Shown: positions 18,601-26,434, counted from the first letter of the stretch. The stretch is 33,292 bases of DNA from Oscillospiraceae bacterium (GCA_015068235.1 SVKY01000025.1:1-33292); one strand, 5' to 3'. Program-made: numbers and translations. Notes: generated by a model from the sequence alone, not told the origin.

Positions 18601-19239
18601 TCTGGCAAGCGAATAAGCATTTGCAGAATTTATCTGAAATGCCAAAGCTGAAGAAAGCACGGTATTTCCGGCGTTCAAATCAGCCATTGCAATATAGGAA
18701 CTAAAGCCACTGGTAAGGAGTAACTTTACCGTATTGCCACTGACGTCTAACGTAGAAATACCGCTGGCAGAAAATTCCGTTCCGTTTGAATCATTGCGTC
18801 GAAGGCTATAAACAGCATGTGTTATCGCAGTTGATGCGCTGATTTTTAGGCAGACAACTCCCTTTTCTCCGCTATGCAGCGTTGCAATAAAAAGATAGGT
18901 TTCTCCATTCACCTCAGCTGCACACATATCATTTGCATGGTATAAATTCTTAGCATAAGCAGCACCATCTACCGTCATGGCAACCGTTGCGCCATTTTTT
19001 CGATCTGTGCGATAAAGAATCGCTTCGGAATTGTCCGTAGCAATTTTCACCGAGTAGATATCATTGCCGGAAACCGCCATCGCCTGCATAGCCGTACAGC
19101 TACCACTATTGACAACGCCAAGCGATAAATTATAGTAGCCTGTATATGGCTGAGCTTCTGCTTCTTCCGCATTTACAAAAAAACCGGTCAAAAGAAGCAG
19201 TGCGAAAGATAAAAAAATACAACCAGTCTTTTTTTTCAT
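15682..19239 (-). CDS. Large modular secreted protein of unknown function
   Basis: The protein has 1185 residues from ATG 19239, chosen for the GGGGAGAG site and the signal peptide MKKKTGCIFLSFALLLLTG. I do not recognise a named full-length family. Visible modules in order: (1) a beta-rich, propeller-like region to about residue 330; (2) a ricin/RICIN-like stretch (YYIRCLTTKNYLTVY, QQRWMIKYVG); (3) several Tyr/Asn-rich units of about 50 residues, such as FDAKYYLANNADVAKAYG and HFVNYGFWEGRQGS; (4) Cys-pair modules with GHSY (CTEKGSTTYNCTLCEHC, CANCDY, GVCICGA), common in clostridial surface proteins; (5) a C-terminal domain of about 290 residues with two related MLxYGxxxxAx elements (DMLNYGAAAQ; AMLIYGDSVAAYM). 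No LPXTG or membrane anchor is visible, so it is probably released or held non-covalently. Sugar binding is possible but not shown. Confidence 0.88.
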   Translation of the reverse strand: MKKKTGCIFLSFALLLLTGFFVNAEEAEAQPYTGYYNLSLGVVNSGSCTAMQAMAVSGNDIYSVKIATDNSEAILYRTDRKNGATVAMTVDGAAYAKNLYHANDMCAAEVNGETYLFIATLHSGEKGVVCLKISASTAITHAVYSLRRNDSNGTEFSASGISTLDVSGNTVKLLLTSGFSSYIAMADLNAGNTVLSSALAFQINSANAYSLARTLTRSPNATVTVQGVGYSDDTFYVPLTVDHRSVILLYPNIGEAIESCDTSLTTTLDACIHVSNSGYHSFEIESIGIADGIVYFSTNRMRINNHSMASISFLTESASLRFDGREAVRDDGLYQLCDATDTSYVLTDNLTEGKLTVSKTTGANTEYFGLESDREGCYYIRCLTTKNYLTVYDDHAVGQEKKMSGDQQRWMIKYVGNGKSALISKYNRAYLYYDDSVNLVTTSTVEKTWILSMYKDTVALEALLFDYELYTACYPEETVAMTQAQALAHWKSTGKAAGYIASMFFDAKYYLANNADVAKAYGENNYSKAYSHFVNYGFWEGRQGSMFFSLKDYISRSENADIKAVHYPDKVAVMKHFYQYGANESLTRAHRAGADSFSVMSCVAEYELHADSGYGFLVDYIKKNVAIAKVTTQAELEDLLFDAKYYQENNSKLNENNTALMNMPGDTFEDKLLYHWKNYGISEGLAASVYFKASYYKTKYMSSSATAAEAYAHFVEFGFWDQRSASAYFDGQSYLYGLQHSGSCLHELCVTSIQQATCEIAGAGSTYCCLCKEMIKQELLPALGHSYESVVTAPTCTEKGSTTYNCTLCEHCFVSDETLALGHSYIYSNSGEMHAVTCANCDYSTNEDHHYMDGVCICGAVEITAPVYVPNDKLTFTMSISVGEEMAVSYNILGTAVNSYKDFYLEVIKDVADGEAVETVYGITDRREAMTIKTHATTGEALMYQATYKGINAKEMGDIFSTTLYAIAEDGTIYYGNTIVNSIKGFLIGRIEDSSSIPELKTMAVDMLNYGAAAQVRLDYNADNLVTNDLTQAQLDNATKALPEATDYAAISDYGANLSAQISVAARVQLHLTSIYTPSDAAVLKCIIADAETEKILAELPVSVKSGIMCTAMYDAVGAKEMRRVITATIYEGESAVSKTLSWSVESYVAQVRAKADVADSELNMVNAMLIYGDSVAAYMKAIGQ

Positions 19240-19330
19240 ATACGATACTCTCCCCTGTTGTATTTCGTTTTTTCTAACAAAAATTCTATGAAAAAACACA
19301 AAGCCGCTGCATGCGCTTACAACACTTTAT

Positions 19331-19359
19331 AGTATATCGAAATCATTTCGCTCAGTCAA
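19331..19359 (-). promoter_or_regulatory. Promoter of the 1185-residue secreted-protein gene
   Basis: TTGACT (19354-19359), 17-bp spacer, TATACT (19331-19336), leaving a leader of roughly 85 nt before the ATG. The 19240-19441 intergenic region shows nothing else recognisable. Confidence 0.8.
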
Positions 19360-19441
19360 GCATTATATATTCATTCATTTTGTATTCTAACAACGACAAT
19401 CTTAAACCATAGACTTTTCACGCAAAAATACTTGAATCATC

Positions 19442-19470
19442 TTGTTTTTTCAGAACGAATAAGATATAAT
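19442..19470 (+). promoter_or_regulatory. Promoter of the mgtC-like gene
   Basis: TTGTTT (19442-19447), 17-bp spacer, TATAAT (19465-19470), 19 bp before the ATG. No long leader or Mg riboswitch is present, so regulation by a magnesium-sensing leader is not supported. Confidence 0.75.
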
Positions 19471-19489
19471 CATTTTGGAGGTGTAGATC

Positions 19490-20167
19490 ATGTTTGAAAT
19501 TCGTGAATTGACCCTGCTATCCGTTCTTCTGCGCATTGTCACCGCTGTGATTTTAGGCGGTGCCATTGGCTTAGAGCGTGGTATGAAAAACAGACCGGCA
19601 GGCTTGCGCACATATATGCTCGTGTGCATCGGTGCCTGCATCGTGATGATCACCAATCAATACATATTTCAAATTTATCAAACCGGCGACCCAACTCGTA
19701 TGGCAGCACAGGTCGTCAGCGGCATCGGCTTTCTGGGTGCCGGAACAATCATCGTTACCTCGCACAATCAAATCAAAGGCTTAACGACCGCAGCCGGTCT
19801 GTGGGCTTCTGCCTGCGTAGGCTTGGCAATCGGCGTTGGCTTTTATGAAGTCGCTCTGATTGGTGGCTTGGCGATTATTTTGGTTTTGACACTTCTGCAC
19901 ATTTGGGATAAGCATATGCGCAATAATACCCGTTCGATCGATGTCTACATCGAATTGGAGGCAGGTATTTCCTTAGGCGAATTTTTACGCAATGCCAGAC
20001 ATGCCGAGGTCACCTTTTCCTCCATTCAGATCGAAAGCGATTCACACAGCAAGAACGGCTGCATTTCTTTCTTCGCAACCGTTAAATCCAAAAAAAGAGG
20101 CGACCACGCCGGGCTGTTAGATCGAATTCGGGATTTTGACGGTGTTCTATTTACCGAAGCTTTTTGA
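19490..20167 (+). CDS. MgtC/SapB family membrane protein
   Basis: The product has 225 residues. The N-terminal half is the MgtC/SapB membrane domain with about four helices and its conserved motifs: GGAIGLERGMKNRPAGLRTY (23-42), VVSGIGFLGAGTII (75-88) and IKGLTTAAGLWASACVGLAIG (95-115). The cytoplasmic C-terminal part (about 140-225) resembles the small ACT-like domain of the family. MgtC proteins modulate F-ATPase, membrane potential and survival in low magnesium, but many homologues are uncharacterised, so the exact role here is open. TTGGAGGTG provides a strong ribosome binding site. It is divergent from the large secreted-protein gene. Confidence 0.93.
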   Translation: MFEIRELTLLSVLLRIVTAVILGGAIGLERGMKNRPAGLRTYMLVCIGACIVMITNQYIFQIYQTGDPTRMAAQVVSGIGFLGAGTIIVTSHNQIKGLTTAAGLWASACVGLAIGVGFYEVALIGGLAIILVLTLLHIWDKHMRNNTRSIDVYIELEAGISLGEFLRNARHAEVTFSSIQIESDSHSKNGCISFFATVKSKKRGDHAGLLDRIRDFDGVLFTEAF

Positions 20168-20184
20168 TTTTTCTCAAAAAGCAG

Positions 20185-20213
20185 TTGCGTTCCCCATTCG
20201 TTTATGATAAAAT
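20185..20213 (+). promoter_or_regulatory. Promoter of the lipoprotein-amidase pair
   Basis: TTGCGT (20185-20190), 17-bp spacer, TAAAAT (20208-20213), about 35 bp before the lipoprotein ATG. Confidence 0.7.
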
Positions 20214-20248
20214 ATCCATAATATATTCATCTCATCGGAGGTCTTTTG

Positions 20249-20962
20249 ATGAAATTTCGGTATTTCTTCCTGCTTTGCTTACTTCTTGCGCTCTTATGTA
20301 CGCTTTGTGCCTGCTCCGATCCGCTTCTTACCATCGACGGATACGAAGCATCCTTCCGTGGTCATATGGTCGAGCTAAGCGGCGAATATGCCGCACTGAC
20401 CGATATCTACCCCGGCGAAAATTATCTGAAGCTCTACAATGATGGCACCGGCGTGATCTGCTTCTCGGACGACGAGGATGAAGTCACATGGTCAACCGCT
20501 GACGGCGGCTATTTTGTCAATGTGCAAGGCGAAGACTGTTTTTCTACCTTCTCAGGCGGAATTTTCTCAATGGAATTAGAGGGCGCAGTTGTCACTTATG
20601 TCGCTGAAGGTGCCACGGCTCCGGAAATTCCTACAACAGAAGCCCCTTCTTACGACACCGATCTTTCTTCCCCTTACGGTAATTATTACGGGCTCACCAT
20701 CAATCAATATGGTACGATCACGGACATGGCTGAATTTTACGGCGGTGAAAGCTTCATACGGCTCGACACCGATGGCATGGGCATTTTGTGCCTGGGCGGT
20801 GCTGAAATGACGATCGCCTGGGAACTCAACGAGATGGAGCTGACCATCGCTGATAGCAACGGCATCAATTCAATCGGTCTTTTGAGCGAAGGCGCTCTTG
20901 TTTTAGATTATATGGAAAGCGGCATTCAGCTTGCATTTGCCAAGGAGGGCGCAAACCCTTAA
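20249..20962 (+). CDS. Lipoprotein with two tandem copies of an uncharacterised beta-rich domain
   Basis: The product has 237 residues. The signal peptide MKFRYFFLLCLLLALLCTLC ends in a lipobox (LCAC), so it should be lipidated and attached to the outer face of the membrane. The mature part appears to be two related halves joined by a Pro/Thr linker (APEIPTTEAPSY). Each half has GxY/LxL...DGTGVICF or DGMGILCL, then a Trp-containing strand (EVTWSTADGG; TIAWELNEME), and a closing strand VVTYV or LVLDYM. The fold could be lipocalin-like but is not recognised. ATG 20249 is chosen over the in-frame TTG at 20246 because GGAGG is 7 nt upstream of the ATG. It is followed 18 bp later by the amidase gene. 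Confidence 0.85.
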   Translation: MKFRYFFLLCLLLALLCTLCACSDPLLTIDGYEASFRGHMVELSGEYAALTDIYPGENYLKLYNDGTGVICFSDDEDEVTWSTADGGYFVNVQGEDCFSTFSGGIFSMELEGAVVTYVAEGATAPEIPTTEAPSYDTDLSSPYGNYYGLTINQYGTITDMAEFYGGESFIRLDTDGMGILCLGGAEMTIAWELNEMELTIADSNGINSIGLLSEGALVLDYMESGIQLAFAKEGANP

Positions 20963-20980
20963 ACCTACATATTTAATGCT

Positions 20981-22669
20981 ATGAAAAGAATTTTACTACT
21001 TCTGTTATGCTTTTTATTTGTTTTCAGCGCCTCTGCTTCCACCTTCGAAATCGAAGAGGATTATACAGTCACGGTTGATAAAAATGCACTTTTGGCTGCC
21101 TTGTATGAAGCTGATATTTCCTCCTTGCGCCAAGCTATCGATTTAGGCTTGATCTCCTGTCAGGAGCTTACGGAGTATTATTTGGAGCGCATCGAAGCGT
21201 ATAACGACACCTTCCAGTGCTTCATCACGTTATGCGACAACGCTGTCGAGGTTGCAAAGCAGCGTGATGCAGCGCTCGCAAAAGGGAATGTCAGAGGCAG
21301 CTTATTCGGCATCCCCATCGTTGTAAAAGACAATATCGAATACGAAGGCTACCCCACCACCAACGGCTATGCTTATGCAAACCGTGCCCCTTCCGAAAAA
21401 AACGCTGCGGTCGTTCAGCATCTGCTGGACGAAGGTGCAGTCATTTTAGGCAAAACCAATATGTCCGCCGGAGCACAGGATGCGATTTGTTCCACCAACG
21501 CCGCCGGCTTGCAGACTTTCAATGCCTATAACCCCAATCTTGCATCAGGAGGTTCCTCCGGTGGAAGCGCCGTTGCTGTTTGTCTGAATTTCGCCGCAGC
21601 TGGATTGGGCACGGATACGAACGTTTCTCTGCGTTACCCTTCTGCATTGAACGGCTGCGTTTCTCTGCGCCCAACATTCGATTTGGTGGATAACGAAGGC
21701 TGTATCCTCCTAAATCAAAAGCGTGATACCGTCGGCGCCATCACAAGAACTGTTGTTGATCAGGCAATCATGCTTGACGCAATGACGGGCAGCTCATATT
21801 CGGAAAACTTAAATGAAAACGCTTTAGACGGAATGCGCATCGGTATCTTGGCAGAGTTTTCTTACCCTGTTCAGGAGATCGGCTTCCGTTCTGACGATAC
21901 TTTAGATGACGAAATTCAAGCTGCTTTTGATCAAGCAGTTGAAGAATTAACTATGTGTGGCGCAGAAGTCGTCACGGTTTCAATTCCAACCATTTTTAAT
22001 GATATCGCAAACAGCTCAAGTCCTTCTGATCGCTTATATGCTCAGCTTGAAACCCTTCTGGACGAGAATAACCTGTCTGCAATCATTTATCCCACCTACC
22101 TGCATACGCCACACTACACAACCAAGGAATATCTTGACGGTAAAAACATCTATGCCCTTCCCTATATCTGCAATTGTGCCACTTTTTCCCCTCTGACCGG
22201 CGCTCCTGAGATCACCGTTCCGATCGGCACACATTCTACGGGCGCGGGAATCGGTATGGAGATCCTGTCGCTGAAAAATAATGATCAGCTTTTGCTTGAT
22301 ATCGCATACTCTTATACAAAAAAATATGACCACAGGGCAAGCTCCTCTGCAGCCCCGAGCCTTTATGTCGGAGATATGGAGCTCACATTGCATGCATTTT
22401 TAATGCTCTACGAACAAGCGCTTGAAGCCGCTGAAACGCAAAAAGCAGCAGCAACCGAGCCAACGACCATCGAGCCTACAGAATCAACTGAGGAAACAAC
22501 TGCGTCAGCACCTGCCGAAGATGATTCTGAAAATGTCAGCTCCGATGCCTCGCTTGCTTGGTTGTGGTATATCATTGCGGTCGTGGTCGTCTTATTCTCC
22601 TGCGGAGTATTTTATATTGTAAAACGAAGAAAGATTTCACCTGTTGCAAGCTCTGAATCATCAGAATAG
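20981..22669 (+). CDS. Surface-anchored amidase-signature family protein
   Basis: The product has 562 residues. An N-terminal signal peptide (MKRILLLLLCFLFVFSASAS) is followed by an amidase-signature domain (about 45-460), a Thr/Glu/Ser linker and a C-terminal membrane helix (WYIIAVVVVLFSCGVFYIV) with KRRK. The catalytic domain should therefore face outward. The family Ser-cis-Ser-Lys triad is present as K116 (PIVVKDNIE), S192 (GGSSGGSA) and S216. However, the nucleophile motif reads GTDTNVSLRYPS where the family has GTDxGGSxRxPA, so both oxyanion-hole glycines are replaced. The enzyme may be altered or weak. The substrate is unknown. GatA is excluded by the secretion signals. There is no clear Shine-Dalgarno before ATG 20981, suggesting coupling to the lipoprotein 18 bp upstream. 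Confidence 0.9.
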   Translation: MKRILLLLLCFLFVFSASASTFEIEEDYTVTVDKNALLAALYEADISSLRQAIDLGLISCQELTEYYLERIEAYNDTFQCFITLCDNAVEVAKQRDAALAKGNVRGSLFGIPIVVKDNIEYEGYPTTNGYAYANRAPSEKNAAVVQHLLDEGAVILGKTNMSAGAQDAICSTNAAGLQTFNAYNPNLASGGSSGGSAVAVCLNFAAAGLGTDTNVSLRYPSALNGCVSLRPTFDLVDNEGCILLNQKRDTVGAITRTVVDQAIMLDAMTGSSYSENLNENALDGMRIGILAEFSYPVQEIGFRSDDTLDDEIQAAFDQAVEELTMCGAEVVTVSIPTIFNDIANSSSPSDRLYAQLETLLDENNLSAIIYPTYLHTPHYTTKEYLDGKNIYALPYICNCATFSPLTGAPEITVPIGTHSTGAGIGMEILSLKNNDQLLLDIAYSYTKKYDHRASSSAAPSLYVGDMELTLHAFLMLYEQALEAAETQKAAATEPTTIEPTESTEETTASAPAEDDSENVSSDASLAWLWYIIAVVVVLFSCGVFYIVKRRKISPVASSESSE

Positions 22670-22715
22670 TGCCGAGTTATTCGGCAGACATTAAATAAAT
22701 ATCGCAAAAGCATTC

Positions 22716-22751
22716 AAAAATCACACCCATTGATCAATGAGTGTGATTTTT
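22716..22751. terminator. Bidirectional terminator between convergent amidase and antiporter genes
   Basis: AAAAATCACAC (22716-22726) pairs with GTGTGATTTTT (22741-22751). The interior CATTGATCAATG continues the stem after one mismatch. U-tracts exist in both directions. Confidence 0.88.
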
Positions 22752-22758
22752 ATAATGA

Positions 22759-24231
22759 TTATTTCGTTGATTTCAGTCTGACCCGGTCCTTCCCCGGCAG
22801 GTGGAGCATCGGCACATAGCGATCTAAGCCCGTAAATGTCAGCAACAAAAGGGAGCCGACAACAACAAAGCTCATATAATTATGACCAATGATATCCAGC
22901 GGAGTGAAGGTTCTCAAGGGATACACTGCACTTGCAATTGCAGCAAAGAACACCGGGAAGCAATGCCACGGAATCATTTGAGAGCCATAAATACCCATCG
23001 CTGAGGTGAAGGTCGCAAGCCTGAGACGCAAGCGATATTGATCGCTCTCGTCTTTGCATTCGACATTTTTCTCAACAATTTCACGAATGATCGGCGAAAT
23101 CGTTGCAACCTGCGCAGCCTCATCAGCCAAAGCGATATTTCCGCCAAGGCAGAGAATGCCACACCAGCCCATAAGCTGCTGGACGTTGCGGGAAAGCTTT
23201 ACCACAAGTTTTGCAAGCGGCTCAAAGGCATTCATACTGTTCATGATGCCGCCAAACGCTGAGACCCAAAGCATCATAACGATGACCCAGCTGCCTGCAT
23301 CGCTGAAGCCGTTATAAAGAAGGACATTGAGCCAGGCGTTCAAATCCGTTGTACCTGCAAAATAGCCAAATACCAAAGAAGAGATCATACCTGCTGCAAG
23401 GCAGATCATGGTATGAAGCTTCATAAAGGACAGAGCAATCACGATGACTAACGGCAGAGCCATGTAATATGGCACACCAATCTGCACCTGATTCAACAAT
23501 GCAAGCGCAGAGGGTCGCTCCTCTTCAAGCGCCAAGCGTGCCTCTTGCGGAATCTGCGCAATGGCTGTTGCGGCATCTGCCTGCGTATCGGGAAGTCCAA
23601 GCCCGGCAATGAAAACGATAATCATACCTATGCTCAGACAGCCAAACGCCCAAATGAGCTGGTGCTTTAGTCTGTCAATAATTTTCACATCCTGCATGCC
23701 GCAAGAAAGCACAGTGACATCAGAAATCATACCGATGTTGTCTCCGAAGCAAGAGCCGCCCGCAATCGAGGACAGGGTCAGGAGCACACTTCCGCCCACA
23801 AGGTGGTTCAGCCAAAGAAAAATCGGTGCGCAGGCTGCAAACGTACCCCACGATGAACCGGTTGCAGTGGAAAGAAGACAGGTCACAAGCATTGCCACTA
23901 CGGCAATGGTTTTCGCCGTTACCCCCAATTCCAGCGCCAGGTTGATCAAAGCGGCACCGACGCCGGTTGCCATAAAGCACTCGGCAACGCCGTAAGCGAA
24001 CATGAGGATAAAAAAGATAAGTACGATGTGTTTGGCGGAATCGATGCACCTGTCAAAGGCAGTGTCGAAGTTGGATTTATTAACAATGATGTAAACGCCG
24101 ACGGCGCAAAACGTAGCGATCGGCGCAGCAAGCAGCAGATCCAGCTTGAAAACGATCACCAGGCAGGCAAAAATGATCAGCGGCAGGAATTTGAAGGCTG
24201 CGATCCACCCACTTATTTTATTCTTCTCCAT
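22759..24231 (-). CDS. Na+/H+ antiporter NhaC-family transporter
   Basis: The product has 490 residues with about 11-12 hydrophobic segments. NhaC-family signatures include ATGSSWGTFAACAPIFLWL, the GDNIGMISDVTVLSCGMQD motif and a late repeat GGNIALADEAAQVATISPII. The family exchanges protons or Na+ for cations or organic anions, and the substrate cannot be fixed from sequence. The frame is open up to 24393, but the true start is taken as ATG 24231 (MEKNKISGW), with GGAG 6-7 nt upstream and the first membrane helix soon after. The 54 codons before it have no hydrophobic or family-like content. It has its own promoter and a long leader. Confidence 0.9.
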   Translation of the reverse strand: MEKNKISGWIAAFKFLPLIIFACLVIVFKLDLLLAAPIATFCAVGVYIIVNKSNFDTAFDRCIDSAKHIVLIFFILMFAYGVAECFMATGVGAALINLALELGVTAKTIAVVAMLVTCLLSTATGSSWGTFAACAPIFLWLNHLVGGSVLLTLSSIAGGSCFGDNIGMISDVTVLSCGMQDVKIIDRLKHQLIWAFGCLSIGMIIVFIAGLGLPDTQADAATAIAQIPQEARLALEEERPSALALLNQVQIGVPYYMALPLVIVIALSFMKLHTMICLAAGMISSLVFGYFAGTTDLNAWLNVLLYNGFSDAGSWVIVMMLWVSAFGGIMNSMNAFEPLAKLVVKLSRNVQQLMGWCGILCLGGNIALADEAAQVATISPIIREIVEKNVECKDESDQYRLRLRLATFTSAMGIYGSQMIPWHCFPVFFAAIASAVYPLRTFTPLDIIGHNYMSFVVVGSLLLLTFTGLDRYVPMLHLPGKDRVRLKSTK

Positions 24232-24410
24232 AAAAAACTCCATTAGTGAACCCGAAGCAGATTTATAGTACAGGCAACCGATTGAATCTGAGGACAGGCA
24301 ATCCTCCGATTTTTGATTTGTTGCTTCACGGTATATCTCATAAAAGCGTCGCATGTCAGAGTTTTGAGCGTTAAGAATTCCTTGCGCCGCCATAAATATC
24401 CGAATGACTA
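24232..24410 (-). other. Long 5' leader of the NhaC-family gene
   Basis: About 175 nt separate the predicted transcription start from the chosen ATG. The stretch holds two direct repeats (GATTGCCTGTCC and GGTTGCCTGTAC) and a segment TGAGATATACC. It matches no riboswitch class I can recognise and no clear terminator hairpin. It could be an uncharacterised regulatory leader or, less likely, an N-terminal extension of the protein. Confidence 0.4.
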
Positions 24411-24417
24411 CTTTTTA

Positions 24418-24446
24418 ATTTTATCATAAAAAATACCATTTTTCAA
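24418..24446 (-). promoter_or_regulatory. Promoter of the NhaC-family gene
   Basis: TTGAAA (24441-24446), 17-bp spacer, TAAAAT (24418-24423). It sits immediately downstream of the histidine kinase terminator. Confidence 0.65.
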
Positions 24447-24454
24447 CATACTTA

Positions 24455-24490
24455 TATAAAAATAGTCGATAGGTGTATCGCTTTCGCTAT
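24455..24490 (-). terminator. Probable terminator of the two-component operon
   Basis: On the minus strand CGATA-CACC-TATCG forms a 5-bp stem with further ATAG/CTAT pairing outside it, followed by TTTTTATA. It begins at the histidine kinase stop codon. The stem is short, so confidence is moderate. Confidence 0.5.
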
Positions 24491-25740
24491 TACAACGCAG
24501 GGATTTTCACTTTGAACTCTACAAATCCGTTAAAACAATTCACCTCAATATGCCCCTTGTGAGAGGTGGCGATCGCCTTCGCAATAGCAAGCCCTAAACC
24601 GTAGTGCTTGTCCTCACCGTTACGGGCGGCATCCACTCGATAGAAGCGCTCAAAAATCTTCGTGCGCTGTTCTTCGGGAATTTCATCGCCTCTATTGATT
24701 ACCGAAAGCTTTGCAATCCCGTGTTCCTTTATCAAGGACAACCGCACTTCGCCTTGTTCCTTGCTGTGGCGGATGGCGTTATCAAGCAGTATAGATACGA
24801 TTTGTTTGAGCTGAGTGCTGTTTCCGACCACGCTGATATTGCTTATGATATTTGTATTTAGCATAAGCCCTTTTTCAAAAGCAACACTTTCAAACGGTAA
24901 CACTTCACCGTCTACCAAGCGACTTAAATTGATGTGTTCCATTTGAGGTGTCACATCTTCCGTTCGGGCAAGGTCAAGGAGCTGACCGACCAGGATTCCC
25001 ATGCGCTCATTTTCATACTGAATGTTTTGTAACCACCCATTATCACCAATCTCACGGGAGAGTACCTCGGCATTTGCACTTACCACAGACACCGGAGTTT
25101 TCAGTTCGTGACCTGCATCAGATATAAACTGTTTTTGCTTTTGATAGCTTTCCTCAAGCGGATTTACAATTTTCCTTGCAAGATATACCGACAGAAAGAA
25201 GAAGATCACAAGAGCAACTCCGCCGAAAATCAACGTATAACGGAAAAGTGTCATTGCGTTTTCGTTTACGATGGTATTATCCATAAATGCAACAATAGTA
25301 TATCCGTCTTTGTCGATTTTGCAGAAGGAAAGGTTGTTTTCCGTACCGTTATCTCTGCTGTCTTTCACAATACTCCGTGCCAATCTTTCAAGATCGTCAT
25401 CGGTATATACCGTTGGTGGTTCATTATCTATTTCAAGAATATCTCCGTCATAGGAAACAGCAACCGTATAAAAGGTGGATAAGCGAAACATCGGCGAATC
25501 GACAAAGCCGGAATCAAATTCAGGATTACCACCGGGAAAAGGTCTGTTTGGCGGTTTTATCCCGTCGAAGGGACCGGAAAGCGTATACATCTGAGCGTGC
25601 ATTTTAAGCATCTGTTCATTTTGCTTTGTCATTTTAAGATAACTGGACGTATAGATAACCCCCAGCGTTCCCACCCACAAAAGCACAAGGATCGACATAA
25701 TGGTAGCAACGATTTTTCTACGGGACTTCTTAAACATCAT
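24490..25740 (-). CDS. Sensor histidine kinase
   Basis: The product has 416 residues. Layout: TM1 about 12-32, an extracytoplasmic sensor region about 33-165 with a Pro/Gly/Phe-rich stretch (KPPNRPFPGGNPEF), TM2 about 167-188, then a short linker, HisKA with the phospho-acceptor H211 in SDAGHELKTP, and HATPase_c with the N box LLDNAIRHS and G box YGLGLAIAKA. It should autophosphorylate and pass phosphate to the adjacent OmpR-type regulator. Its start overlaps the regulator stop by 11 bp, so the two are coupled. ATG 25740 or the next codon could be the start (GAGGTG upstream). The kinase is intact although its partner gene is frameshifted. Confidence 0.93.
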   Translation of the reverse strand: MMFKKSRRKIVATIMSILVLLWVGTLGVIYTSSYLKMTKQNEQMLKMHAQMYTLSGPFDGIKPPNRPFPGGNPEFDSGFVDSPMFRLSTFYTVAVSYDGDILEIDNEPPTVYTDDDLERLARSIVKDSRDNGTENNLSFCKIDKDGYTIVAFMDNTIVNENAMTLFRYTLIFGGVALVIFFFLSVYLARKIVNPLEESYQKQKQFISDAGHELKTPVSVVSANAEVLSREIGDNGWLQNIQYENERMGILVGQLLDLARTEDVTPQMEHINLSRLVDGEVLPFESVAFEKGLMLNTNIISNISVVGNSTQLKQIVSILLDNAIRHSKEQGEVRLSLIKEHGIAKLSVINRGDEIPEEQRTKIFERFYRVDAARNGEDKHYGLGLAIAKAIATSHKGHIEVNCFNGFVEFKVKIPAL

Positions 25741-26412
25741 CGCACCTCAATTCATATCCTATCCCACGCACCGCTTTAATTTCGGTTTTCGCTTCAACGA
25801 AGGCAAGTTTTTTGCGGGTAAATGACATATATACTTCCACGTTATTGTACTCGGCATCGCTCTCAAACCCCCAGATCTTCACAGCCAACTGTTCTCGAGT
25901 AAGTATTTGACCGCTGTTTGCAATTAGGTATTCAAGGATACGGTATTCTTTTTCGCTGAGACGTACGCTTAGCGCATTCGTTGTGCACGACAGCGTAAGC
26001 GTACTTGTGTCAAGAGCAATGTCTGCAAAGGAAAGGGCACCATCGACAGTTCCGAGTGTTCTTCTTCCGAGCGCACGAAGCCGTGCAAGCAATTCTTTTG
26101 TCATAAACGGCTTTGTTAAATAATCGTCTGCACCGCTATCAAGCCCTGTCACCTTATCATCAAGCTCTGCCTTGGCGGTAAGAATCAATATCGGCGTTGT
26201 AATACCGTTACTTCGAACCCTTTTTGCAATTTCAAAACCGTTCATTCCGGGGAGCATGACGTCGAGAATCACGATATCATAAATATTGCTCTCGATTGCG
26301 GCTAAACCATCCGGACCGTTGGCATAATGATCGACTTCATATTTTTAAGGCGTAGGATTTCGCAAAGCGCCTGTGCCATTCTTTTTTCATCTTCGACAAG
26401 CAAAAGCCTCAT
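25730..26412 (-). pseudogene. OmpR-family response regulator, frameshifted by one missing A
   Basis: From ATG 26412 (GGAGG 8 nt upstream) the frame reads MRLLLVEDEKRMAQALCEIL, then hits a run of five A on the minus strand (26342-26346) and leaves the family sequence, stopping at codon 42. The other frame resumes the family at once with YEVDHYANGPDGL, then IVILDVMLPGMNGFE containing the phospho-acceptor Asp, the conserved KPF, and a winged-helix DNA-binding domain (LSEKEYRILEYLIANSG...GYEL). One extra A would restore an intact regulator of about 227 residues. This is either a real single-base deletion or an assembly error in a homopolymer. As written the product is a short peptide, and re-initiation at the internal ATG 26272 would lack the N-terminal acidic pocket. 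Confidence 0.9.
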
Positions 26413-26434
26413 AGGGACACCTCCAAATGTAATC

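Noticed and set aside
20158..20181. AT-rich hairpin GCTTTTTGA/TCAAAAAGC after the mgtC-like gene as a terminator
   Set aside because: The stem is A-T rich and is followed by AGTTGCGTTCC rather than a U-tract.
24300..24370. TPP riboswitch before the NhaC-family gene, suggested by TGAGATATACC
   Set aside because: The second conserved half of the TPP aptamer (CTGGATAATGCCAGCGTAG-like) is absent.
24232..24393. 54-residue N-terminal extension of the NhaC-family transporter
   Set aside because: There is no ribosome binding site at 24393 and no family similarity, while GGAG is well placed for ATG 24231.
26335..26355. Programmed -1 frameshift in the response regulator
   Set aside because: The frame-0 codons CTT AAA AAT do not form an X XXY YYZ heptamer, and the five-A run is short for transcriptional slippage.
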